A stretch of 11,344 nt of DNA from an uncultured Halomicronema sp. (GTDB lineage: Bacteria; Cyanobacteriota; Cyanobacteriia; Phormidesmidales; Phormidesmidaceae), in the NCBI GenBank assembly GCA_937897665.1, contig CALCPB010000602.1:1-11344 (forward strand), given 5' to 3'. Shown here piece by piece: positions 6,176 through 11,344 of this stretch. A program made the translations under genes and the position numbers. The number at the start of each line of letters is the position of its first letter. The stretch's first letter is position 1. Under the pieces are notes generated by a model. The model made no database searches and had not been told where the DNA came from. It saw nothing but the letters and a program-made list of their open reading frames with translations.

Positions 6176-7111
6176 CTAACGCACCGCTAACTCAGGAATG
6201 TAGTTGCCGGGGTCACGGGCCACCCAACCTAAAGACGTATTCGTCCGAACTTCAAAGTAGAGGCGGCTGGTGTCTGCCGTATGGGGTGCAGCGGTGGCGA
6301 TCGCCTGCCCCGCTGACACGCGATCGCCCACCTCGATCACCGGCGCGGTGACACCCACATAGCGAGTTTGCAAACCTTGGTCGTGGTTGATCACGATGAG
6401 AATGCCGGGTGAGCCAGCATCGCCGACATAAGCGACCGTGCCACTCCCCGCTGATTGCACCGTAATCTCTGGACTGGCTTCCAGACTAATGCCGCTGCTA
6501 AAGACCAACTCATTGCCGTTGGCATCGGTTTGCCAGCCATAGTTCCCCACGATGATCCCTATCTCCCCCAAGGGATAGGCCGATAGCGGATCGGTATCGG
6601 CCGCGGCTGGCTCAGTGGCCGCAGGGGCGGCATTGTCAAGCAGCCAGCTGACGCCCGGCACAAAGATACGCCCCGGCACGGCTTCTGGGCAGCCGTTGAC
6701 CTCAAACAGCACATCGGCTCGGGACTGATAGGCAGCAGCTAAGTCTTGCCAGGTTTGACCGGCGGTGACCGTGATTTCGGCCCCATTGAAGGGGGGAATC
6801 CGTAACGAGCTGCCCGGTGTCAGGGCGTTGACCGCTGCCGGGTTCATCGCCAACAAGGTGATGGGCAAGAGGTCGTAGGTCGCCGCGATACTATCGATGG
6901 TTTCTCCCGACTGCACCGCATGGGTGGTCAGCCGCGACAGCACCGGTGCGGGGCAGAGATCAGAGGCTTGAGCGATCGCGCGGGGCAGCGTCACGCTCAG
7001 CGCCATCATCGTCGTGCTCAATAATCCTGAGATCACCGAGGCGATCGCGCGGCGAGTTGATGGCCCCCAGGGGAACCATCGCTGTCCATTTTGTGTCGAT
7101 TTAACCACCAT
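6176..7111 (-). CDS. Secreted LysM-LysM-LytM protein with degenerate M23 peptidase domain
   Basis: An exported cell-wall protein of 311 residues. A signal peptide with Arg-Arg at 20-21, a hydrophobic core to about 44 and an AIAQA-SD cleavage site near 49 is followed by two LysM peptidoglycan-binding modules (about 64-107, beginning HAVQSGETIDSIAATY; and 113-154, beginning VTAGQTWQDLAAAY). An Ala/Pro-rich linker then leads to an M23/LytM fold (about 182-305). The fold is recognisable (GTVAYVG, GILIVINHDQGLQTRY, VGDRVSAGQAI, YFEVR), but the zinc ligands are gone: HxxxD is S205/S209, the Y-x-H histidine is G253, and HxH is R283-L-Y285. It should not hydrolyse peptidoglycan. Known zinc-less LytM proteins (EnvC, NlpD) activate amidases, which is the most reasonable role here. 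The frame opens with TTG at 7114; the adjacent ATG at 7111 is the better start. Confidence 0.9.
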   Translation of the reverse strand: MVVKSTQNGQRWFPWGPSTRRAIASVISGLLSTTMMALSVTLPRAIAQASDLCPAPVLSRLTTHAVQSGETIDSIAATYDLLPITLLAMNPAAVNALTPGSSLRIPPFNGAEITVTAGQTWQDLAAAYQSRADVLFEVNGCPEAVPGRIFVPGVSWLLDNAAPAATEPAAADTDPLSAYPLGEIGIIVGNYGWQTDANGNELVFSSGISLEASPEITVQSAGSGTVAYVGDAGSPGILIVINHDQGLQTRYVGVTAPVIEVGDRVSAGQAIATAAPHTADTSRLYFEVRTNTSLGWVARDPGNYIPELAVR

Positions 7112-7211
7112 CAATGCTGACTATCCCTGTACTGACTAACTCTGATTGAGAGATTCGTCCGACCCCTGCGAATTCAGTCGCTAAAGCCCTCGCCCCCATT
7201 TGTGAACCAGA

Positions 7212-7240
7212 TTACTCATAGGCCTCATTTTCGCTAAAGT
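7212..7240 (+). promoter_or_regulatory. Possible promoter of the HtrA-type protease gene
   Basis: TAAAGT (7235-7240, 4 of 6 matches to the -10 consensus) lies 40 nt upstream of the ATG, with TTACTC 17 nt before it as a poor -35. Position is reasonable but the match is weak. No stress-sigma or heat-shock operator (CIRCE) was seen in 7112-7280. Confidence 0.22.
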
Positions 7241-7268
7241 AGAGGCATTCTGAACGCACCCGATGTCT

Positions 7269-7273
7269 AGGAG
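7269..7273 (+). promoter_or_regulatory. Ribosome binding site that fixes the protease start at 7281
   Basis: AGGAG at 7269-7273 sits 7 nt before the ATG at 7281. A longer frame begins with ATG at 7263, but that start would place this strong Shine-Dalgarno inside the coding region and has none of its own. The downstream ATG is therefore preferred. Confidence 0.7.
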
Positions 7274-7280
7274 ATTTGTG

Positions 7281-8501
7281 ATGGCCATTGCTTTTAAGCA
7301 ACTTGGGCTGACTGTAGCCACGCTCATTGTAGGCTGTGGCACTGGCTGGGCTGGCCATCAGATGTGGACGGCACAAAAATCCCAACCTACAGACACCACT
7401 GCGACCGCGCCCGTGGTGCAACCTGCGTTCAACCGTCCTCAGGCTAATGAGTCTCCAGCGATCGCTTTAGTTCCCCCGACCCAGGCCAATCCTAATTTTA
7501 TTGCCGATGCCGTCAATCAAGTCGGCGCTGCCGTCGTGCGCATTGATGCGGAGAGCAGCAACGTCGAGATGCCTGAAGCCTTTGAAAATCCTTTCTTCCG
7601 TCGCTTTTTTGGCGACGAAGTCCCACTGCCGCCTGAGTCCTTTCCGCAGGGTACGGGCTCGGGCTTCATTATCTCAACCGATGGTCGCATCATCACCAAT
7701 GCCCATGTGGTCGAAGGGGCAACAAAGGTCACGGTAACGCTGACCGACGGTCGGTCGTTTGAGGGTACTGTCGTCGGCACCGATAAGGTCACTGATGTGG
7801 CGGCAGTCAAAATTGAAGCAGAGTCGATGCCAGCCGTCTCGTTTGGTCGCACCGAAGATTTATCACCGGGTCAGTGGGCGATCGCGATCGGGAAGCCTCT
7901 CGGGCTTGATAATACAGTGACCGCTGGGATTATTAGCGCGTTGGGCCGCAGTAGCTCAGAGGTGGGTATTCCCGACAAGCGGGTGCAGTTTATCCAAACC
8001 GATGCGGCCATTAATCCCGGCAACTCTGGCGGGCCACTGCTGAATGATCGCGGCGAAGTGATTGGCATGAATACCGCCATTCGCAAAGACGCCCAAGGCT
8101 TGGGATTTGCCATTCCCGTCGAAACCTTTACCCGCATTGCGAACCAACTATTTGAAACCGGCGAAGTAGAGCATCCCTATCTTGGGGTGCAAATGGTGCT
8201 ATTGACCCCTGAAATGCGCGATCGCATCAACGCCGAAGAAGAACTGGGCGTACAAGTCACCGCTGATGTCGGCGTCCTCATTGTGCGCGTGATGGAAGAC
8301 ACCCCCGCAGCAAAGGGCGGCCTCAAAGCCGGTGATATTATCACGCAGGTGAACAATAACTTGGTCGAAACCCCAGCAGACGTGCAAGCTCAAGTCGATG
8401 CCAGCGAAATTGGGGAACCCCTAGACGTCGAAGTAACCCGTGGGGAAGCGACCCAAACAATTACGCTGCGGCCGACCGCTCTGCCCGCTCAGCTGCAGTA
8501 G
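7281..8501 (+). CDS. htrA: HhoA/HhoB/HtrA family serine endopeptidase
   Basis: A trypsin-fold Deg protease (406 residues from the ATG at 7281) acting in periplasm or thylakoid lumen on misfolded or damaged proteins. An N-terminal hydrophobic segment (about 8-25) serves as signal or anchor; the sequence LIVGC with C19 could be a lipobox, though the n-region is weakly charged. A low-complexity Thr/Ala/Pro linker follows. The catalytic triad is complete: H142 in TNAHVV, D172 in TDVAAVK and S249 in GNSGGP. One PDZ domain follows at about 300-398 (YLGVQM, TPAAKGGLKAGDIITQVNN). One PDZ and this length match cyanobacterial HhoA, HhoB and HtrA; which paralogue it is cannot be decided by eye, so the symbol is family-level. 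The GNAT gene begins 14 nt after its stop. Confidence 0.95.
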   Translation: MAIAFKQLGLTVATLIVGCGTGWAGHQMWTAQKSQPTDTTATAPVVQPAFNRPQANESPAIALVPPTQANPNFIADAVNQVGAAVVRIDAESSNVEMPEAFENPFFRRFFGDEVPLPPESFPQGTGSGFIISTDGRIITNAHVVEGATKVTVTLTDGRSFEGTVVGTDKVTDVAAVKIEAESMPAVSFGRTEDLSPGQWAIAIGKPLGLDNTVTAGIISALGRSSSEVGIPDKRVQFIQTDAAINPGNSGGPLLNDRGEVIGMNTAIRKDAQGLGFAIPVETFTRIANQLFETGEVEHPYLGVQMVLLTPEMRDRINAEEELGVQVTADVGVLIVRVMEDTPAAKGGLKAGDIITQVNNNLVETPADVQAQVDASEIGEPLDVEVTRGEATQTITLRPTALPAQLQ

Positions 8502-8515
8502 ACGGTAGCAGTCTG

Positions 8516-9028
8516 ATGACCGACACAATCATTCGCCTGGCCTCGACCGCTGACCTGCCAGAGATTCTGAGCATCTACAACGATGCCATCTTGCACACTA
8601 CTGCCGTCTACGACTATGAGCCCCATAGCTTAGCCATGCGTCAGACCTGGTTTGCCGCCAAGCAAGCGGCCGGGTTTCCTGTTTTGGTTGCTGATCGCGC
8701 GGGGCACGTGACGGGATTTGCTGCCTTGGGAGCCTTTCGCGCCTGGGAAGCCTATCGCTATACAGCAGAAACCTCAATCTATGTCGCGCCCCAGAGTCGT
8801 CGCCAAGGGCTGGGCAAGCAGCTGTTGGCTCACCTGATCGAAGCGGCTGAAGCACAAGAGTTTCATGCGCTTGTAGCGGGCATTGATGCTGACAACACTG
8901 TTAGCCTAGATTTGCATGCAAAATTTGGCTTTCAAGAAGTTGCCCACTTTCATCAGGTCGGCTACAAATTCGATCGCTGGCTAGATCTAAAATTCATGGA
9001 GCGCCTCCTGCCCCTGGCACCGCCTTAA
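8516..9028 (+). CDS. GNAT N-acetyltransferase, phosphinothricin acetyltransferase-like (PAT/MnaT type)
   Basis: An acetyl-CoA-dependent N-acetyltransferase of 170 residues, close in layout to phosphinothricin/methionine-sulfone acetyltransferases (PAT, YncA/MnaT), which acetylate the amino group of glutamate- or methionine-like compounds. The family features are all present: an N-terminal segment with DLPEILSIYNDAI (13-25), FRAWEAYRYTAETSIYV (74-90), the acetyl-CoA loop RRQGLG (95-100, R-x-x-G-x-G), and the C-terminal block VGYKFDRWLDLKFM (148-161). The ATG is 14 nt after the protease stop, so the two are probably co-transcribed, although the functions do not suggest a joint pathway. There is no Shine-Dalgarno. 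The natural substrate is unknown. Confidence 0.92.
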   Translation: MTDTIIRLASTADLPEILSIYNDAILHTTAVYDYEPHSLAMRQTWFAAKQAAGFPVLVADRAGHVTGFAALGAFRAWEAYRYTAETSIYVAPQSRRQGLGKQLLAHLIEAAEAQEFHALVAGIDADNTVSLDLHAKFGFQEVAHFHQVGYKFDRWLDLKFMERLLPLAPP

Positions 9029-9114
9029 CGCATATACGCAAAAGACCGCTAACCAACCTAGGAATGACGTTAAAGAACTGCCAGACAAGCCTAGAAGACC
9101 ACAGGTTTTAAGGT

Positions 9115-9128
9115 GACTGTCAACAGTC
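9115..9128. repeat. Perfect 14-bp dyad in the gap between the GNAT and ComFB genes
   Basis: GACTGTCAACAGTC is self-complementary except for its central pair and begins one base beyond the ComFB stop, in the convergent gap 9029-9129. It may help end one or both transcripts, but neither strand shows a T tract, so it is listed as a repeat rather than a terminator. Confidence 0.3.
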
Positions 9129-9129
9129 G

Positions 9130-9735
9130 CTAGAGTGCATTATCGCGAAACCCTTCGTCAGATGACGACGGCGACTCGCGTGGCCGCCAACTGACTCGGC
9201 TGCCGTAGGTACCCGGTCGCCAAGCTGTGTTGTGATGGGCGTCTTCACCGCTAACGGGTGGAGGTTTGGGGGCAACGGGTCGCGCAGCGGCAGGTCGCGG
9301 TCTAACCGCCTCTGATCGCCGCCGGTCTTGAATTCGTTGAATTTCACGCAGGGCTGACTTCCAGTCTAGATTAGGTTCTTTGAGCAGCTCTCGCAGGGCT
9401 TGCAAAACCGCTTCTTCTTCTTGATTGAGCTGCAGCGGCTGCGACAGCCGAATCGGATCGACCTGCACAGCCGCAAAGGCTTGACGCACCGCACTAAGAA
9501 TTTCGCCCCGCAGGTCATGCTGGGCATGCTCGTACTGGTGCTGCAGCCCTTTTTCACTAGATGCATAGAGGGCGGGCAGGCGATTGAGGGCAAAGGTTTC
9601 CACCTCTGTCCGCTTCACATATTTAGAAACTCGCTCTGGCAGGCTTGCCAGCTGCCGTCCCACTTCTTCGGCAACTAGCAGTTCCATGACGTTGATATAG
9701 AGCTTAGGATGAGCAGTCTTCGATACGCTACCCAT
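9130..9735 (-). CDS. ComFB-domain protein (late competence development family)
   Basis: A 201-residue protein whose first half is a ComFB domain (about 11-95): YINVMELLVAEEVGRQL at 13-29, then the core motif FALNRLPALYASSEKG at 48-63 and a final helix RGEILSAVRQAFAAV at 76-90. The family takes its name from Bacillus comFB. Cyanobacterial members (CdgR in Anabaena, Slr1970 in Synechocystis) have been reported, as I recall, as receptors for cyclic dinucleotides. After a predicted helix (about 103-141) comes a Pro/Arg/Ser-rich tail (142-201), probably disordered, with two WRP units at 172 and 183 flanking GTYGSRVS. AGGG at 9746-9743 precedes the ATG by 7 nt. It stands alone; no competence or diguanylate cyclase gene is adjacent. 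The domain is confident, ligand binding inferred. Confidence 0.88.
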   Translation of the reverse strand: MGSVSKTAHPKLYINVMELLVAEEVGRQLASLPERVSKYVKRTEVETFALNRLPALYASSEKGLQHQYEHAQHDLRGEILSAVRQAFAAVQVDPIRLSQPLQLNQEEEAVLQALRELLKEPNLDWKSALREIQRIQDRRRSEAVRPRPAAARPVAPKPPPVSGEDAHHNTAWRPGTYGSRVSWRPRESPSSSDEGFRDNAL

Positions 9736-10046
9736 AATTCAACCCTGTAACGATAGATAGATTTAAGCTCTGGCGAGCATCGGGTCACCGATAGTTGACT
9801 CGCCGATCGCTGACTTGTTCAAACGTGACCACTCGAATGCACCTCTGCCACTGGCTAAAGACTGATCGGGTCTCATCCCAAACTGGCTCACCATGACTCT
9901 GGGATCGCAAACGCTCATCAAATCTTTAGATAACCCAGTATAACAACAGTCTCTAGAATGCTTCTATCCGCCAGACTGAGATTTCAGAAAGCGGGCCTAA
10001 ATCCTCCTCAAGCTTTACTCGATTGGTCCTTGTCGCAGCAGGGATA
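9736..10046. other. Non-coding stretch upstream of the ComFB gene
   Basis: No frame with convincing protein character was seen on either strand. The only small structure noted is ATCGG-GTCA-CCGAT (9779-9792), a 5-bp hairpin about 45 nt upstream of the ComFB ATG, where it could lie in the leader or near the promoter. No consensus promoter was recognised. Confidence 0.4.
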
Positions 10047-10214
10047 ATGCCGTTATTTCAAGGGCTATGCTGCGATCGCCGCCGCCACCGCTTTTCTGGC
10101 TTGACGTCTTGGCTAAAAGATACCGATTTGTATTCAAACTCGTCTGAAATGGCAGAATACGGCGATCTAATCCAATTCTTTTACGAGAGCCAGCAAGACG
10201 ACAAAAAACAGTGA
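10047..10214 (+). CDS. Possible 55-residue small protein, unrecognised
   Basis: ATG at 10047 opens 55 codons. The second half is polar and acidic (MAEYGDLIQFFYESQQDDKKQ without its last residue at about 35-54) and looks more protein-like than the Arg/Cys-rich first half. A purine run AGGG lies only 3 nt before the ATG, too close for a good ribosome site. A terminator-like hairpin begins 12 nt after the TGA, which is the best support. No domain or family was recognised, and an overlapping minus-strand frame is equally long, so this may be non-coding. Confidence 0.22.
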   Translation: MPLFQGLCCDRRRHRFSGLTSWLKDTDLYSNSSEMAEYGDLIQFFYESQQDDKKQ

Positions 10215-10225
10215 ATCGAGCCTGA

Positions 10226-10258
10226 TTTCGCGCTTTTGCGAAAATTATAGGATTTTTT
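10226..10258 (+). terminator. Terminator-like hairpin with downstream T run
   Basis: TTTCGC (10226-10231) pairs perfectly with GCGAAA (10238-10243) around a 6-nt loop, and a run of six T follows at 10253-10258. The 9-nt gap between stem and T run is longer than in a standard intrinsic terminator, so the call is tentative. It would end a plus-strand transcript covering 10047-10214. Confidence 0.3.
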
Positions 10259-10370
10259 CTCTCCATCATTTTGCCAATGATTAAGATGCGTAAAGCATTC
10301 AGAAACAGCCAGATCGCGAGTTATCAAGTGACTGCCAATACTTGCCATTAAAGTAACCCTGTTGACCGGC

Positions 10371-10540
10371 GAGCCCGGCATCCTGCAAGCCTGGGCAGGC
10401 TTGGCTCAATCGAGACACCAGGGCTCTCCTAAGACGGGTCTGCCGCTCACACACGTTGCAGCAACTGGCTGACAAGGCCGCATTGCCCTCCTCTTTCTCG
10501 AATTTGAGGAGAGAGAAGGGCACAGTCACCATCTGCGGCC
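10371..10540. ncRNA. Cluster of inverted repeats, candidate structured RNA of unknown family and strand
   Basis: Four helices are visible. GAGCCC (10371-10376) pairs with GGGCTC (10421-10426) and encloses CAAGCCTGGGCAGGCTTG (10386-10403), an 8-bp perfect palindromic arm pair. GTTGC-A-GCAAC occupies 10455-10465. A long rod follows: GGCCGCA (10476-10482) with TGCGGCC (10534-10540), TGCCCT (10484-10489) with AGGGCA (10517-10522), and CTCTTTCTC (10491-10499) with 10506-10515 (one bulge, one G-U), closed by the loop GAATTT. It does not match what I know of tmRNA, RNase P RNA, SRP RNA, glutamine or cobalamin riboswitches. No T tract follows on either strand. Overlapping short frames lack ribosome sites and look non-coding. 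Confidence 0.4.
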
Positions 10541-10582
10541 CTTCTGCTCATTAAGAAAAGGCTAAAAATCTGATTCCTCTTT

Positions 10583-10610
10583 TTGACAAGGGGGCGAGAT
10601 GAGGTGTTCT
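10583..10610 (+). promoter_or_regulatory. Possible promoter for the APH-fold kinase gene
   Basis: A perfect TTGACA at 10583-10588 is followed after 16 nt by TGTTCT (10605-10610; 3 of 6 matches to the -10 consensus). If used, it would give a leader of about 190 nt before the ATG at 10807. The -35 is good, the -10 poor. Confidence 0.3.
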
Positions 10611-10627
10611 TGCCAGGTCAGGAGCCA

Positions 10628-10770
10628 GACTGCAGAGGCAGTCAAAATTTGCAGCGGTTTTAGTAGCTCTGATTCGGCGCAGGCCGGTGCCGTCTACGTC
10701 TAGAGGTGGAGGCTGAGTTCTGCATCAACAGCTCATCGAGAGCGGCGCTCACCACAGTTACTAAACTCAG
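10628..10770 (+). promoter_or_regulatory. Inverted repeats in the leader of the kinase gene
   Basis: GACTGC-AGAG-GCAGTC (10628-10643) is a perfect 6-bp, 4-nt-loop hairpin. Farther on CTGAGTT (10713-10719) pairs with AACTCAG (10764-10770), enclosing GAGC-GGC-GCTC (10740-10750). The last arm is 36 nt before the kinase ATG, so folding could affect translation, but no riboswitch class was recognised. Confidence 0.25.
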
Positions 10771-10806
10771 GAACTTTTAAGGTGTCGTTCATGTGAGTTT
10801 GGAGTC

Positions 10807-11344
10807 ATGTTAACTATGATACTCACAGCCTTTACTGCGTTTTGCTCCAGTCTATTGTCTGCTTCAACCTTGCTAAATTTAGGTCAGCTGTGCGAGGCGT
10901 TGCGATCGCACCTCCAAGCCCGCCGTTTGTTGAATGAGCGTGACGCATTGGAACTCATGGCCCACGGCGAGGCCAACGTCATTTTTCGGTGGGGTAGCGA
11001 TCGGCTGGTACGGGTGGCGGTCAACACCCCCAATCAGCGCTTTCAGGGCAACTTTAGCCGATTGACCGAGTTTGAAGGCAGTATCCTGCGCTATCTCACC
11101 GGGTCAGGGTTGGGCCATGAACTCCTGGGTGAGCAACGCACCGCGACCTCGGACTTTCCCTATACCTATCTCATCACCAACTATATTGCCGGTGGGCCGA
11201 TGGACTATAGCCGTCGGCACCTGCAGCAGTGCGCCACCACGCTGGCTCGCCTGCATCGCCTCCCACGGCGATCGGGATATGAGTCAGTGCATCAGCTATC
11301 GCCGCTGGTGCCGCAGGTGAGTCATCCACTGACAGTGTTTTGGC
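10807..11344 (+). CDS. APH/choline-kinase-like phosphotransferase (C-terminus beyond window edge)
   Basis: The N-terminal lobe of a protein-kinase-like small-molecule phosphotransferase (aminoglycoside phosphotransferase fold); 179 codons are visible before the edge. The nucleotide-binding strand region is HGEANVIFRWGSDRLVRVAV (about 53-72), where families of this fold carry an ATP-contacting basic residue. FEGSILRYL (about 89-97) is in the place of helix C, YLITNYIAGGPMDYSR (about 120-135) is the hinge, and QQCATTLARLHRLP (about 139-152) is the helix before the catalytic loop. The catalytic HxD and DxD motifs lie beyond the window, so activity cannot be checked. The start is uncertain: GGAG at 10801-10804 is 2 nt from the ATG at 10807 and 11 nt from one at 10816. 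The first 20 residues are hydrophobic and unlike the rest. Confidence 0.83.
   Translation, partial: MLTMILTAFTAFCSSLLSASTLLNLGQLCEALRSHLQARRLLNERDALELMAHGEANVIFRWGSDRLVRVAVNTPNQRFQGNFSRLTEFEGSILRYLTGSGLGHELLGEQRTATSDFPYTYLITNYIAGGPMDYSRRHLQQCATTLARLHRLPRRSGYESVHQLSPLVPQVSHPLTVFW

Noticed and set aside
10181..10532. Two minus-strand frames of 66 and 77 codons in the terminal intergenic region
   Set aside because: No ribosome sites, no recognisable domain, and they cross the inverted-repeat cluster; more likely non-coding.
10371..10540. Inverted-repeat cluster as 6S RNA, tmRNA, RNase P RNA or a known riboswitch
   Set aside because: No complementary 5' and 3' closing ends as in 6S RNA, and none of the conserved blocks I know for the other families.
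1..11344. Mobile element, prophage, CRISPR or defence island
   Set aside because: No transposase, integrase, spacer array or toxin-antitoxin pair was seen; HIP1 sites recur through most of the window, as expected for resident chromosome.

Overview
The window looks like a stretch of cyanobacterial chromosome. The palindrome GCGATCGC (the HIP1 repeat typical of many cyanobacteria) occurs about 19 times by eye. Several products are cyanobacterial in flavour: an ABA4-like membrane protein, a pentapeptide-repeat protein, an HhoA/HhoB/HtrA protease, a ComFB protein and a small-molecule kinase of the APH fold. I see no rRNA, tRNA, CRISPR array, transposase, phage gene or integrase, so this reads as ordinary chromosomal sequence rather than a mobile island. 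Species cannot be fixed from the window.

Layout. Positions 1-4847 are all on the minus strand. In reading direction they hold yjbQ followed by era (4-nt gap, probably one operon), then a 69-residue membrane protein followed by an ABA4-like protein, then a lone peptide/nickel-type ABC transporter substrate-binding lipoprotein with its own good promoter, then a TetR-family regulator cut by the left edge. At 4848-5082 a divergent intergenic region with nested inverted repeats precedes a plus-strand pentapeptide-repeat gene (5083-6123), which is interrupted by a single in-frame TAA. A convergent minus-strand gene (6176-7111) encodes a secreted LysM-LysM-LytM protein whose zinc ligands are all replaced. 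Divergent from it are an HtrA-type protease and, 14 nt later, a GNAT acetyltransferase. A ComFB-domain protein (minus) converges on that pair. The last part (9736-10806) is about 1.07 kb with no convincing gene except a weak 55-codon candidate. It contains an unusual concentration of inverted repeats (10371-10540 and 10628-10770) and a TTGACA box. An APH-fold kinase gene starts at about 10807 and runs off the right edge.

How the genes relate. Much of the window concerns the envelope and its upkeep: lipoprotein solute capture, a probable divisome/amidase-type LytM factor and a periplasmic-type protease. Housekeeping (Era, YjbQ) and signalling (TetR, ComFB) are interspersed. I find no multi-gene defence or biosynthetic system. 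The points most worth a second look are the interrupted pentapeptide gene, the zinc-less LytM protein, and two structured non-coding regions (4961-5044 and 10371-10540) that I cannot assign to a known RNA family.
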